A DNA stretch of 64,000 nt from Ixodes scapularis. Taxonomy: Eukaryota; Arthropoda; Arachnida; Ixodida; Ixodidae. Positions 1 through 11,811 of the stretch are shown here, piece by piece. The position numbers were made by a program, and so were the translations under genes. The notes beneath the pieces are model-generated. The model worked only from the letters and a program-made list of their open reading frames with translations, was not told the origin of the DNA and made no database searches. The number at the start of each line of letters is the position of its first letter. Within the stretch, counting starts at the first letter, position 1. The stretch covers positions 189,423,027 through 189,487,026 of the forward strand of contig NW_024609857.1 in NCBI RefSeq assembly GCF_016920785.2, given 5' to 3'.

Positions 1-3000
1 TGTTGTTCATGTTTACGCGAGCGGTGCCTCTTGCTCGCGAACTGTGTGTCGATGTTCTGAGACACCTGCAGACACGGCTCCCAGAAAAACCCTTTTTTGT
101 GCGGAATGTATCCTTAAAAGTGTGCTAGCCGTGGGACAAGCTTATTTACATCTTGAAGGATGTAGAGATTTTCATTTTTTTTTTTTGGTTGTATTATAAG
201 TCAACAGGCTTTTTGCGAGTGCCGTCAACGCGACAAGTTGGATTTATTAAAAAAGAGAAAAGTCACTATAAAAAAGAGTATGATAAAAGTTTTGATTTTT
301 ATTTCCTGTACCAGTGCTCAGAATCAGCTATTTGCGTTCATAAAGCGCAAAAGAGATACAACGTGTTGTTTTCAAACTCTGTGTTTGTTAGTACTAGAAA
401 ATATTAATTTATAAAGGGCAATTGCTTTTTTTATCGAATACTATGTATTTTCCTCGCACAACTTTAATCTCAATTAATCTTCGTTCAAAAGAAACGAGTC
501 AAAAAAATTCTCATTGACCTTTCCGGCATTTACTGAAACGTCAAGCGCTAAGTTTAAAGTTTCTGAAGGCGGGTTTAATTTTAAGTGAGGCTGGCAAGTA
601 AAACCCTTCCTATGGTGTAAGTTTGCGCCTCACAAAAAACTGCCTACAGTTTTAGAAGTGGATGCATTTCCCACGTAGGGTGCTCAGAAATCTTCTTATC
701 TTCACACAAAGACAATCTTGGTTGCATCAAGGGCCGCCCGTACGTGACGCATATATTAAACTTGAGCAGATAAAATGGCGTGAAAGCACTAGCCAAAGCT
801 CCACGTTCACGTGGAGAACTACCGAAAAACGTGCACTTTGCAGACATACAAAACATTGTGAAGGACAAAATGGCCGTTTGTTTAAAGACACGTTACAGGG
901 ACGTTACCTTAAGCACCAACAAAGAGAGCAGAGTACGCCAGCGTGCGACTACAGACAGGATTGGACTGCGCGCGACCTCTCGCGCAACAGAAAGGCTTTA
1001 AAATTCATACCGCAAACAGGACATACCACTTTCAAGATAAAAACGGTAGTCACGAGACGTAAGGGCAAAGACGTGCTTAATTTTTTCACGTTCATGTTGC
1101 TATTGTTGCTGTTTTTCCTTTGGTTTTTGTTTTTGTTGTTGTTTGTGTTGTTATTTTTTGCTTCTGTTTATGTTGTTGTGTTCGTTTTTTTTTTGTTTTT
1201 GTTTTACTGTTTTTGTCTTTTTTTTTTTTTTTTGCTGCTGCTGTTGTTTTTAAAGAGAGTCAGTTCAGTTTTGTGTTTGAAGCAGCCCCTTCACTTTCGT
1301 GCGACCCTGACAACTTAAGAACCTCAGGGCGTGGTGAGGCCGTTTTATAGACGGGCAGGGGTGGAGTTCATTTTTGTTTTCTTTGGAATTTTACATTATG
1401 GTAGATATTAAAATTAAAATACAATTCTGCTTTTCTTTTTTTTTTCTTTGCGGTGACTGGGTGTCAAATTGCACGGGCTCATCTAAACTTTAGCGAGTGT
1501 TCAGGACCGTTCGTGGGATCTTGTTTCTTCGACTACACGCCAAAGTACAAACATAGGATCTCTAGTTCCGGTAATCACCCGAATCTGTCACTTGGAGGCC
1601 TGTGGGTTGTTTTCTAATGTGTAATTGCTCTGGAACTACACAAACTACGCAGAGTGTTTAGTTGCAACTTAATAGTGACGTTGTCGTGTTTTTTTGTTCT
1701 TGTTTTTTTTTATCTCACGGGCCTTTTTTATAATAGGCTACGTGCGTTTTTTCCCAATTACAAACTCTAAAACAAATTTCTGTATTACTTTCATGCAGAT
1801 CACGAAGACAGCCAATCATGGCCAAATCACATGAAAATCCCAGGAAATGACAAAACTCTGGATACGAATAGATCGGAAAAAGTTAAATGTGAGCATAACG
1901 TTTAATTCTGATCATTGTCCTTGCACACATCAGATTCTTCGAACCTGATTGTATTTCAAACTTTGACATTTACCGGGACCGTTTATGGGTCGTCGTACCT
2001 GACCGTGTTTGTGTTCTGCAAAAGCGTGAACACACTTTCATTTTTTTAGAGTTCATTATGCAGATTTGGATGGTATTCGTTACAAGTATTCAAATGACTT
2101 GTAAACAACGACTCCTTAGAATAATCTACACTTATTAGACAGTATTTGCTTGTGAAATTTGTGTACTTTTGTCAGTAATAAGATTACTTATAACCGTCAC
2201 TATCCCCCCCCCCCTCTTCCTAGTAACGCCAATTCTTTGTACAAGTTTACTACTACCAAGGAAACCTCGAACCAAGTCTCCTATGGGAGGGTCGTTTACC
2301 AAAATTGGTGAATTCAGAAGATAATGAGTTGATAATTTGGTGATTCTAATCCATTAATAGGCAGTACGAAAGACCCGTTCCAAACAGGCACAGAGATTTG
2401 TCGTTTTGAAATTTTGAAGTAATTCGTAATCGCAAAAAGTCAGAGGTACTTTTTTTAAGTAACGGCCATTTACTTTTCTTTTCTTAAATAATCCAGTAAT
2501 CTAATTGACTACGTCTTAACCGAGAGTAGTTTTAATATAAATCGATTATTTGCATTATGTAAATCTACAAGTAGGGCGAACATTTCCGGCTCTGACATTT
2601 CTTGCAAAGTATTGCGGCAAGGCCTCGCTTTTCAAAAAACCCTAGAGCTAAGTTGATTTTTTCTTCTCGGCTAGAAGTAATTTGGTTCATTTAATCTGTA
2701 CTAGAAACAAAAGAACGAGAAACAAAACTCTCTAAAAAAATCTAAAGCCATTCCGCGTGTTTTACTCAATTAACAAAGACGAATACCTCCTCTACATCCG
2801 CGTTGGAAAAGACGGTATTTAAAATAACCATAAAAAAATACAAAGCCTAACAAAGACCAAGTCAATGCATTAAAAAGGTACGCCTAATCAACGCTATAGC
2901 ACAAACACGAACAAGAAAACGGAAGTTATAATAGTGCCTTTCATGAGAAGAAAGTGGATTTTTAGCCTCAGGACTTTGAAAAGACTCGCCAGTAATTAGA

Positions 3001-3353
3001 TATTTTTTTGTCTGTATTCAGTCCTGTTTAAATATAATTGTGTTTATGACATCTAGGCAAATTAGGTCCTTCTGTCAAAGCTAAAGCAGCGTAATATAAT
3101 ATTACGCTTAAAAAATTGCGTCTTCCCTTCCTTGTAGAACCCGGAAAAAGCCAATCAGAGCCAACAATCGAAATACTGCCAACAAATGAACTAGATCTGA
3201 AAAAAATGTGATGCCAGCATAGGCAGTGAACTAGCAAAACGTCAAGCTCATTGTTCCCGCGCGGATCTGATTTTTCCAGGACTTATCGTACTCCCCACTT
3301 CATCATTGGCTTGGATCGTTTATTGTTTCTCACATCCAGATACACCGGAGTAA
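1..3353. other. Non-coding stretch, no supported gene
   Basis: I see no recognisable gene here. The longest frame (662-1318, plus) runs into a T-rich tract and its second half is only Leu/Phe/Val, so I do not call it. A second overlapping frame at 780-1001 is also unrecognised. From 1400 to 3350 the DNA is AT-rich with stop codons in all frames. A run of 11 C lies at 2204-2214. Nothing resembling a tRNA, a transposon end or a splice-bounded exon was found. Confidence 0.55.
1082..1250. repeat. T-rich low-complexity tract
   Basis: Interrupted tract of T runs broken by single G or C bases (TTGTTG and TTTTTG patterns). It translates to long Leu/Phe/Val runs on the plus strand, which creates a spurious membrane-like reading frame. 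Best read as degenerate low-complexity DNA. Confidence 0.7.
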
Positions 3354-3511
3354 TACTCCGTTTCCCCTCGCAATGAAACGCATCGGAGTCAGTCTCGTTT
3401 CGCGTGGGAATCACGTGACCTTCCAGAGGGGTGCATTGTCACGTGATACGCTCACGTGACAATGGCGGCTGATAACGTGCACCGTGGCTCGTTATAACGC
3501 GAAACGGAGTA
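3354..3511. mobile_element. TA-flanked MITE, TIR TACTCCGTTTC
   Basis: The segment starts with TACTCCGTTTC and ends with GAAACGGAGTA, an inverted pair 158 bp apart that both includes and ends on TA. This is the layout expected of a short non-autonomous Tc1/mariner-type element. The end resembles that of the MITE at 62312-62477 (TATTCTCTGTTTC), so the two may be relatives. The interior holds three CACGTG sites. No coding capacity. Confidence 0.55.
3412..3470. promoter_or_regulatory. Cluster of three CACGTG E-boxes plus ATGGCGG motif
   Basis: Perfect CACGTG palindromes lie at 3412-3417, 3440-3445 and 3453-3458, the last followed directly by ACAATGGCGGCTG. CACGTG binds bHLH-zip factors of the USF/Myc/TFE type, and AANATGGCGG is a YY1-like promoter motif in animals. 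The cluster sits inside a MITE and no gene is visible beside it, so promoter function is only a possibility. Confidence 0.3.
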
Positions 3512-3629
3512 TAGCAGGAAACATGTCGGCTTGACTAGAGCTCTACCTCACGCAGATCTGTGATAGCCATAAATTTCACGTCTACCACGCACAAATATAA
3601 AAATATATCTCGTAAAAAAAAAAAAAAGC

Positions 3630-3899
3630 TATGCGCAGCGCAAGTTCGTCTTTTAATCGTCTGCTAGAACCTGGAGGCACGTCTGCGCCGTGCCTGCTTC
3701 TGACGCAGGGGGTTGGAGTGGCATCGGAACGCCGAGCTATGGTTGGCCCTGATTAAAAGGATAGTGGGTAGACCTCCTCAATGCTAGCTGCCTTCCAGGT
3801 CCCTACCCACTATACTTCCGATCGAAACCAGTCAGATCTTGGCGTCCTGACGTCACTGCAACCCCTGCGCAAAAAGCAGACAAACTTGCGATTTGCGTA
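3630..3899. mobile_element. MITE-A copy 1 (long-hairpin, TA-flanked)
   Basis: Starts TATGCGCAGCGCAAGTTCGT and ends ACTTGCGATTTGCGTA. The two arms pair through most of their length: the left arm carries GACGCAGG, GGAACGCCGAGC and GGATAGTGGGTAGACC, and the right arm carries their complements ending CCTGCGCAAAAAGCAGAC. Four further copies lie at 25730, 26288, 32095 and 41935. This copy has about 50 extra bases in its left arm near 3652-3700. Non-autonomous, no ORF; TA ends suggest a Tc1/mariner-like mobiliser. Confidence 0.75.
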
Positions 3900-5221
3900 G
3901 AGTCATTGAAAGCTTCAGAAGAGCAGGGTGTTGAAAATCCCGGCCATTTTATAATTGCTCCGAGATCATTTAGGTTACGGTATTTTTTTTTCAGCTATAT
4001 AACTAATCCAAACACCACAAAAAGTGCCGGTCTCTAATCAGTTAAACCTGGCGTCGTTTACATAGCTGCACGTTGCTTCAAAGAGTTTTTCTCGTAACTT
4101 TACACTGCCTCATTTCTTTTTCTTTTTTGGTTTTTAGATAACCTGTCGCCGGTATTAATTCGACTCTTTGTCCTTCCGAAACGTTTTTGCTCAATCTCTG
4201 CTCTATTGTCCCCAAAATATGTCGAATAAAACATTCGACATGAGCTATTTATGTCTCAAATATTGTTCATATTTTTAACGGTACTCACGTTCAATGGCGA
4301 ATTGTCGAGTTCTTTTTTTTTTTTAAGTTGTATGAAAGAAAAATGAAAGGGCTTTGAAACGGAATTCGCGAATAAACATACTCTATGTTCAACATTAAGA
4401 TAGATATTTATCCGCCGCTACGCAAACGGCATTCAAGCAGCTTTCATTCTGCATTTGAATGTGTTGGGGCTAGCCTTTGTCGCTAGCCGAAATCTGAAGT
4501 TCACGCCATTGGACAGTTTTATAGCTCCATGAACTGCTACTTTTGTAACAGTCCGGTAAACAGTGGAATTGTTCTTATCCTCCATGTAAAACTTACTGCC
4601 ACTGATAATAACAAAAATATTTACATTCATTTACCATCTACCATATTTCGTTCAAATTCCAGTCAGTCCAGAGCGCCATATAAAAACTTCGGAAGTAGGA
4701 CTAGGAGTCGGTAAGTTTTGGCCCTCATGACGGTGACCTCGATTCAACACGGCCGTTAACTTCACCGGCAAGCCAAGACTTCTAGAATTCCGGAGAAATT
4801 CGTCTATTTGTACATACAAAACTCAATAACGTGAAGGGAGGAAGGAGGGGAAAAGTGGGAGAGCCAACGGGGGTGAGAACGGGAGAGCCTCCGGTGAGGT
4901 CGCTAACGTTATGTACGAATGAAAAACAGCTCTCTAATGCTTCAAAACGGGGGCTGTAGGGAGCGAGCTGCATTACGCATACAGCAACAATCCCATCCGT
5001 CATGACGAACGCCAGCGTAATACCCGACCACGCATAGAGTCCCGCGACCTGGTGTGTCGCTGATCCCACAAGATGGCGCTAGCTTTCAGGTCCATAAATA
5101 ACGCGCCTTTCTTTCGTCGCCGAACGTTGCGTGCCAGCTCCACTTCGCCTTCCCGATTCCTGCACCCTAACCCGCGACGGGATGCAGTGCTGCGCACAAA
5201 GGCATGTCGACGGACGTTGTG
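3900..5221. other. Non-coding stretch
   Basis: No gene or repeat that I can support. Poly-T/A runs lie at about 3987-3994 and 4313-4324. From about 5000 the sequence turns CpG-rich. The string CAAGATGGCGC at about 5069-5079 resembles a YY1-type transcription-start motif, but no exon follows that I can recognise. Confidence 0.45.
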
Positions 5222-5229
5222 CACACACA

Positions 5230-5298
<69 letters not shown>
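5222..5298. repeat. (AC)n microsatellite
   Basis: About 38 AC dinucleotides with a single AAAC interruption near 5231. On either strand it yields artificial Thr-His or Cys-Val repeat proteins in several overlapping frames, none of which is a gene. Confidence 0.97.
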
Positions 5299-5300
<2 letters not shown>

Positions 5301-6713
5301 CAAAGCGTCGCTATACTCTCTATCGCGCGCGCGAACCCTAAGCCTAAAAGCGTACACAGGCTTTCGGAAACGCCCAGAAAACGTCCGCCGGCGTTCCCGT
5401 CAGAGATAAATGTGAGTTTGCCTAGCGTTGCAATACGAAAGAGATACGAGGGGACGAAACGCGCAAAGTCCATCGCCCATGATTTATTGGGGTTCGTTTT
5501 CTCCGCTTTGAACTTATTTCGGGATCGCCGCTGTAGCTGTTGCAATGATTTCCCAATTCTTCTTCACGCCCCAATTTTAGTGGCGTCGCGAAAGTGCTGA
5601 CGCAGTCGGATACTCGCAAACGCGAATTTTTACTCTCCGTTCTTATTGTTCTTTTAATTTGCTTTACGAGGAAGGATACGGGGAACGGAGAGAAATTCCG
5701 GTCAAACATTCGCCCACTTAGTGTCTTGCGCAATGTCCGCGGACAAATGCTGTTCTCCATTCACCCCCAAGCTGACAGTGCGGCAGAAGCTACGCGATCG
5801 TGGGACAAGTCATGCGCCTATCGCAGCAGGGTTGAAAGCAGGTCTAGTTGGTAGTAGTTCGTGGGGAAACAAAAATCCCACAACACAAACACTTTTTTGT
5901 CCTGGTTTTTTGTGCGTTCTTTTTTATTTCATCAAACGTCTATCTTCCACCTCGTGATCACCCTTTTCCTCAAGCACAGAGAGAGGGGTCAGGCGATGAA
6001 AGAGAGGGTGTCCTTCTTGCAATGGATTGCAGTGGACGCTGCCAGCCATCGGAGCCAACATCAAACACCTTTGAAGCCAATCCAATCCAACGTTGTATTG
6101 GCTCGAATGGCTCGTAGCTTCCGCTGCGGTCCGACGCAAGGGGAAAGAAGGGAAGATGGGAAGATCCGGCGAAGCGCGCTTGCCGATGTGCAACCCATGA
6201 AGCAATCGGGGCTCCTTTGTCTCTCTTCCAGTCCAATCGACACCTCCCCAAAGCGAAGGACTAGAGGAAACAGAAAATATGTATGCATTGGTGTCTACCT
6301 TCGTGCTGTATCCATAATCGCTAGCTTTACGCAATGTAAAACTCAGAAGCGGGAGCACTATGCGCAGTTCCAATGTAGTCTGTAGAAACTGAGTTTAAAG
6401 TGGAATTTAGATCTGTTATGGTACCGCAGATCCGCGTGATCTCTCCATTTTTGAAAAAAAATAGCTGTTGATAGGTCTTCAAACGTGTTAAAGCTGGTTT
6501 ATATCCGAGTAATTTAATAATCTAAAACAATAAATAGTTGTTTCTTATCTCTCGAGAAATTAAATATAAAGAAAGATGAAAACTGGGGGAACTTTCTGGA
6601 GCCAGTAGTCATTTGCTCCGCCGGACGCATAACCGAAATTCGGAATGACGTCTCACGATCATTTTATCTAAGGTTATTGAACAAACGCTTTCGTCATTTA
6701 CACCGAGTTAAGT
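5299..6713. other. CpG-rich then ordinary non-coding DNA
   Basis: CpG-rich DNA up to about 6300 is open in several frames at once, including a 174-codon plus frame at 5861-6385 overlapped by minus frames. None has a recognisable domain, and simultaneous openness fits base composition better than coding. From 6380 to 6710 the DNA is AT-rich with no open frame. A promoter or untranslated exon cannot be excluded. Confidence 0.4.
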
Positions 6714-7326
6714 TGTTGGTCCTCCCGGTGGTGGAGGAGGCAGGTTCCGCTCCGATGGTCTGGAGCGTGGTGGCACGAACATCGCTGAGTGACGGGTCGA
6801 CTCACTGCTTGTAGAGCACTATGTGTATTTATTTACACTAGTTAAGGGGTATTAACGCGAGGGAGAAATCCCGAGGATTTCTCCACGGCACGCGCATCCC
6901 GCGACGAAAACGTCAGGCTTTGCGATGTGCAAAAGCCTCGCATTTTCGTCTCGTGGTGCGCGCGCGCCGGGGAGAAAACCCCAGAATTTCTTGCTCGTGT
7001 GAATACCACTTTACAAGTCCCAACCTGGGAAACCATGCTGCCCCGTCTAGCGTCTCGGCCCTAGTCCCCCGTCTCCCTAACTCGAATCCAAAATCCAAAT
7101 CAACCCTCAAAATCCTCTCTGTATTCCTTTTGTAGGCTCGTAGAGGCCTCCTGTCACCTCACGGACCGACCAATCTCTTCAAATTCCACCACTCCCACGG
7201 GGTACACAGTTACCCAATGGTCGGCGAGCCGTCTGCCTGGGGCTCCGACCGCCAAAACCAAATTCCTTCTAGAGTCGCCCCCTGCATTCTCTCAGTCTGT
7301 CTGGCGCCAACAGCTAAATTATTACA
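6714..7326 (-). mobile_element. Probable solo LTR of a retrotransposon
   Basis: On the minus strand the block begins TGTAATAATTTAGCTG and ends GGACCAACA, giving the TG...CA limits of an LTR about 613 bp long. Inside, in transcription order, lie a TATA-like TACAAAAGG near 7127-7135 and AATAAA near 6830, as expected of an LTR promoter and polyadenylation signal. An alternative start TGTCAAATTG at about 7351 is possible; with it the flanks read CTTAG and CTTAA on the minus strand, a weak target duplication. No internal retroviral-type genes adjoin it, so it would be a solo LTR. The superfamily (Ty3 or other) is not established. Confidence 0.45.
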
Positions 7327-9667
7327 CCGGGCCAAAAGCGACAATTTGACACTAAGCGGCGAAATCCTCTAGATACAGGCACACTCGGTTAAAAGCCACG
7401 AGCAGGTCCAAGTGCGGGCTGTCCCAGGCATCTGTGGGAACCGCTCCCACCTCTCGGCCGCTCTGCCCCCGCAAATGATCCTTCCAAAACGCTGACACCA
7501 ACATAGAAAGCTAAACAAAAACAATGCCGACGCAACTCTGGAACGATAAACTTTTCTAACAAAAAAAAAAAAAAACACCTTAATGAATAAGAATGATATC
7601 TATATGCTTAGCTAACGGGCTTTAGGCACGCGCCACCGAAAACAAAAAAACACCTATTTTTTTCAATAAATAACAGCTGGAAGACATAAGAAGAGTGCAC
7701 CTAAAAGTAAACACTTAAAACATGCGAATATCCTACTTTTAATACCGGGCGCCGGTCAAGTGATGTTCCCATCCAACTTTACGAACCTGAGGTCAGCGTA
7801 ACTCGATTACGCTGCTCGGTCGATACTTGGTCTAGTTCAAAAGTAACTTTTTTCGAGTGTGTGTTGCTTCTGTTTATTTATTACCGCAACACATAAATAT
7901 TGCTCCATCTCTCTCGGAAAAGCAACCCGACCTCTCTATTTTATTTTATTGACACCGATTGCTAGATTAGAAATTCTCAAAGTTCTCTTTTGCCTTCCCT
8001 TTTTTTTTTTTATCTCAGCAGTAAAATTCAGTCCAAACATTCGCCTTCCTTTTGAAAGATAAAAAACAAACGTACGGCACTGGCCATCAATGTGTCATTT
8101 TCCTTTTCCAGTTGCGAGTGGAATAGAAACCAGACTCAGCAGTAGCAAACCGAAACTCAAGACCGGGCGCATAAGTATACACAAAAAACGTATAAACGTA
8201 TAGAAACGGGGAGTCGTGCATTAAGTAAACACGTACCGGCTGCGTACGCTCTAAAGAAATCAAATGGTTCTTGGTCCGTTTAAAGTCACAATGCGGACAC
8301 TATCCAAGAAAGTTTACTTCAATACGTTTTTTTTTTTTTTTTTTTTTTTTTTCAATCTTGCCGCGACCACGAGGTCATCATCCGCGTAAAGTGGAGATTC
8401 TGACTTACATTACTTACAAGCCCTCTTTGATGTCGCTGTTAGGTCGACGCTGTCGAATAGATCGACAATGTCAATCAATTCGACAAAAGGACACGCACCT
8501 TCAAATTTGCCAATAAGAGACATCAAGATTCGTTTCGTTATCTTCAAAAACGTATTGGAACAGTCCGACCTCAACGTATAACTTTTTTTTAGTTATTCCT
8601 TTAATGTGAAAAACAAATATTGCTTTACTGTGCGCGTTGAATTGCAGGTCCAGTGATTAGGAGCTGAATGTAATCGAATACATACATCTTATAGCATAGT
8701 ACCGGCCCATTCGCTATTCGACAGCCATTAAAACTGTGATTCTGACCCCCACACGAGTAAACAGAAACCATCATTTTTAGCGAGCGCCGGTTATCGCAGC
8801 TCTCGGTGTTACGTTTATTATCACTCCTGGCTCCCCGGCAAGGCGACTTTATCCGAAGTAGGTGCAGGTTGATAGGACTGGGAGATGCCCGTAAACATGC
8901 ACACTGCTCGTGGTCTAAAGCAGACGTAAATTAAAAGCAAAAAAAAAAAAAAAAGAAAATGAAAAGAAAACGAGGCAGGGAGCGAAAGAAAACGTTGTGG
9001 CGGAGCTTCAGGCAAAGTGACCTGAAATATGGGGCTCGTCGGAAGGTTCTGCGAGCAGCCCGCATTGAGATAACAGACTCCAGGTGTGCGTTACTGCGAG
9101 TGGAGCACTTTGAGGCGCATCCTCTAAACAATTGAGTGAGTGCCCGTTTCGGCTATCGCCTCCGGCCTTATCTGGGCTACACGCTATCCACCTCCATCCA
9201 CCGCATAACCCCCGCCGCAATATGATTCCCATCGCGTTCTTCAGGGCTCCGTAATGGCCATTCCCCTACGAGGTCATCTGACTTCCAAAAATTACATTCA
9301 GGTTTACTTGCGCGAAGTAATTTAGATAGATACTGTACCTCGGAAACTAAAAAAGACAGGAAAAAATCTAATCTCGTTAGGTGCCGAATCTAATTCCAAG
9401 TTAATGCTAAAGCTCATCCCATACTCAAAATAATGACGTTCTTTTTTTTTTACTTTTTTTTTTACGAAGAGCCACGGCCGGACGCTATTGTTACCGTTCC
9501 CGCCACTGAAATAGAAACAACTAAATGTGATCTATTCGGTAGCGTTCAAGTATAACAGCACTGAAATCTCCGTGGATAAACGATAGATTATAATGCGGGC
9601 AGAAACTCGGGGAGAGGAGGACACGAGAGCACACGGGCACGTCACAACACCGAGCTTCGCTTGAAAT
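7327..9667. other. Non-coding stretch
   Basis: No supported gene. Short overlapping frames at 8821-9232 on the minus strand are unrecognised. Poly-A lies at 7561-7575, a 24-25-bp poly-T at about 8328-8352 and poly-A at 8940-8954. Such homopolymers could be retroelement tails, but I found no target duplications around them. Confidence 0.5.
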
Positions 9668-9668
9668 G

Positions 9669-9715
9669 ATGAGTGGGTAGACCTAAAGCTAGCCACCTTT
9701 GTTTCCACTGCACTT
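9669..9715. mobile_element. MITE-A fragment
   Basis: Contains GAGTGGGTAGACCTAAAGCT followed by AGCCACCTTTGTTTCCACTG. This matches, with mismatches, the inner left arm of the MITE-A member at 26288 (GGGTAGACC, then CTAGCTGTCTCTGTCTCCAC). The outer arms were not found, so it is a relic. Confidence 0.35.
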
Positions 9716-9981
9716 ACACATACTTACACACATACCACTGCGTTTGCGAAGACCCGAAGCGTGAACCTAATAGGCCACATACCACTGTTTTTAAGCTGCG
9801 CGTGCCCATAGGCACAGTAGTAAGAATATCTCGCATTGAGTTATATGATTGTGGAAGTCTACTTCATCTTGTTAGCATATTCCATTTTTCTTATTTTCGC
9901 ATTAAATTTGTTTAAGTAAAGAGAACGTACAACGTTTGTAGATACAATTTTTTTTAATTCTTAAGCCTACGATTAAAACGT

Positions 9982-9995
9982 ACGATTATTATATC
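9982..9995. repeat. Left 14-bp target-site duplication of the PLE insertion
   Basis: ACGATTATTATATC here is repeated exactly at 11418-11431, directly flanking the Penelope-like inverted pair. The exact match implies a single recent insertion of the whole dimer. Confidence 0.75.
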
Positions 9996-10164
9996 AAAGT
10001 GGCAATGCAGGCGAGTTGGTTCATCGTTACAAAATGGAATCAGCGCGCAAACTACGAAGACACAAGGAAGAGAAATTGACAGGACAAGCGCTGGACTTCA
10101 ACTGAACGTTTATTGAAAAAGAAACTAACGAGGAAAACAAACAAACCACCAAATCATCACCCCA

Positions 10165-10697
10165 TCAAAACGTGCTCAGAAAAGCTACCTCTCTCTTAAG
10201 TAAAAAAATCGATGTTTGGCTGACGCATTGGTCACCTTCCTTTCCTATCTCAAATGCTTCGAGCAGCTCGCGTGCTGTCTTATCGGCCCCTCTTCCCAAA
10301 ATCGAGATGCGATCAAATATCGGCTCGCACGAGCAAGTGCTGCAGTGTAAAGGCAAGTGACCGCCCGAGGTTGATCGCAGCGAAAGCGCGTGTTCACGTG
10401 CTCGGTCATTAACACATCGGCCAGTCTGGCCGATGTATACTCGACCACAGCTTAACGGGATCCTATAAACTACCCCCATCGCGCACTCGACGTACTTGTT
10501 TCTGTGCTTTACGGAACATTTATTCCTTCCCGTTCCCCTGTCCGCCACTCTGGGGCATAGCTGCAGCATCTTGCTGGGCGCCGAAAAGACAACCGGTACA
10601 TCATAGCGCCCCGCAATCTTTTTTAGATTGTGGGATACCTTGTGTAAATATGGGATTACTTGCGGTCTCCCATTTGGCCGTTCTCTTGGTTGTTGGG
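10165..10697 (-). pseudogene. PLE C-terminal GIY-YIG endonuclease fragment, left copy
   Basis: Reads leftward from the spacer. It is the same frame as the right copy, with Lys instead of Arg in GTGRNKCSVKH. The segment starts in the middle of the protein (NGRPQVIPYLHKVSHNLKK), the linker between reverse transcriptase and endonuclease in Penelope-like elements, and ends at a stop at 10165. Upstream of 10697 the frame continues only through the spacer and into the antisense of the other arm, so the N-terminal reverse transcriptase is absent. The endonuclease core residues look intact. On its own it is a 5'-truncated, non-autonomous fragment. Confidence 0.85.
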
Positions 10698-10747
10698 GTC
10701 CCGTCTTTACCTTTCTTAGTAGCTTTTCCCCAACAACCAAGAGGGAG

Positions 10748-11280
10748 CCCAACAACCAAGAGAACGGCCAAATGGGAGACCGCAAGTAATCCCATATTTA
10801 CACAAGGTATCCCACAATCTAAAAAAGATTGCGGGGCGCTATGATGTACCGGTTGTCTTTTCGGCGCCCAGCAAGATGCTGCAGCTATGCCCCAGAGTGG
10901 CGGACAGGGGAACGGGAAGGAATAGATGTTCCGTAAAGCACAGAAACAAGTACGTCGAGTGCGCGATGGGGGTAGTTTATAGGATCCCGTTAAGCTGTGG
11001 TCGAGTATACATCGGCCAGACTGGCCGATGTGTTAATGACCGAGCACGTGAACACGCGCTTTCGCTGCGATCAACCTCGGGCGGTCACTTGCCTTTACAC
11101 TGCAGCACTTGCTCGTGCGAGCCGATATTTGATCGCATCTCGATTTTGGGAAGAGGGGCCGATAAGACAGCACGCGAGCTGCTCGAAGCATTTGAGATAG
11201 GAAAGGAAGGTGACCAATGCGTCAGCCAAACATCGATTTTTTTACTTAAGAGAGAGGTAGCTTTTCTGAGCACGTTTTGA
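10748..11280 (+). pseudogene. PLE C-terminal GIY-YIG endonuclease fragment, right copy
   Basis: From the first internal Met (10876) the protein is 134 residues. Key parts counted from there: GVVYRI at 32-37 and RVYIGQTGR at 43-51 form the GIY-YIG core; N54, R56 and EH at 59-60 follow; a Cys cluster HCSTCSC at 75-81 lies where Penelope-like elements carry a small zinc-binding motif; and ARELLEAFEIG near residues 98-108 holds the conserved Glu-containing helix. The frame stays open upstream of the Met to about 10750 (PQVIPYLHKVSHNLKK), so the Met is not a true start. The family's endonuclease nicks DNA for target-primed reverse transcription. The reverse transcriptase is missing here. Confidence 0.87.
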
Positions 11281-11417
11281 TGGGGTGATGATTTGGTGGT
11301 TTGTTTGTTTTCCTCGTTAGTTTCTTTTTCAATAAACGTTCAGTTGAAGTCCAGCGCTTGTCCTGTCAATTTCTCTTCCTTGTGTCTTCGTAGTTTGCGC
11401 GCTGATTCCATTTTGTA

Positions 11418-11431
11418 ACGATTATTATATC
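11418..11431. repeat. Right 14-bp target-site duplication of the PLE insertion
   Basis: Exact direct copy of 9982-9995. Its first five bases also complete the inverted arm, so the precise junction is ambiguous by about five bases. Confidence 0.75.
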
Positions 11432-11811
11432 TTGCCTTTCTCGCGTTGTGGATTTATTTTGAAAGCTTTTCGCGTTAAGTCCTCGCGACTCTAATGGTAC
11501 TGGTCCGCTAGTGGTTCAAAAAAAAAAAGTTTAATTTGTCGGCTGCTGCGAACTGAGAGGATCGGCAAAGATCGAGTCTCGGACAGGGCGCGAGTCACAA
11601 AGCAGAGTAGCCTCCCCCAGAGCAGGGTCGCAATCACCGAACCGCAAGTAGCCAGTAGAGTTCACCGCAATGTGTGTTTTTTTAGCTTAGAATGTGTTTT
11701 ATCGGTCGATTTTTATGAAGATCTGTAACGTTTTGGGTGTAACGCTTGGCTGTAACAACAAACCGGCAATAAAAGCGTTACGCCCATAGCAAAAAACGTG
11801 AGAGGACTGCA

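Larger units (their letters stand above)
9996..11417. mobile_element. Penelope-like element, inverted pair of 3' halves
   Basis: Two arms, 10023-10697 and 10748-11422, are reverse complements over 675 bp with only one difference that I noticed (A/G near 10926). They are separated by a 50-bp spacer. Both arms encode the same C-terminal GIY-YIG endonuclease, reading outward from the centre. A further 27 bp (9996-10022) at the left have no partner on the right. The reverse transcriptase domain expected upstream is missing from both arms. Partial, tailed and inverted copies are known for Penelope-like elements. The 14-bp duplication at both outer edges shows that the dimer behaves as one insertion. 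The outermost bases of the right arm (about 11418-11422) overlap the right duplication. Confidence 0.85.

Noticed and set aside
662..1318. 218-codon plus-strand open frame ending in a hydrophobic region
   Set aside because: Its second half is encoded by a T-rich low-complexity tract and mimics membrane segments. The first half has no domain I recognise, and another frame is open across it.
5073..5600. Frames with long Thr-His or Cys-Val repeats
   Set aside because: They are translations of the AC microsatellite in several frames and both directions.
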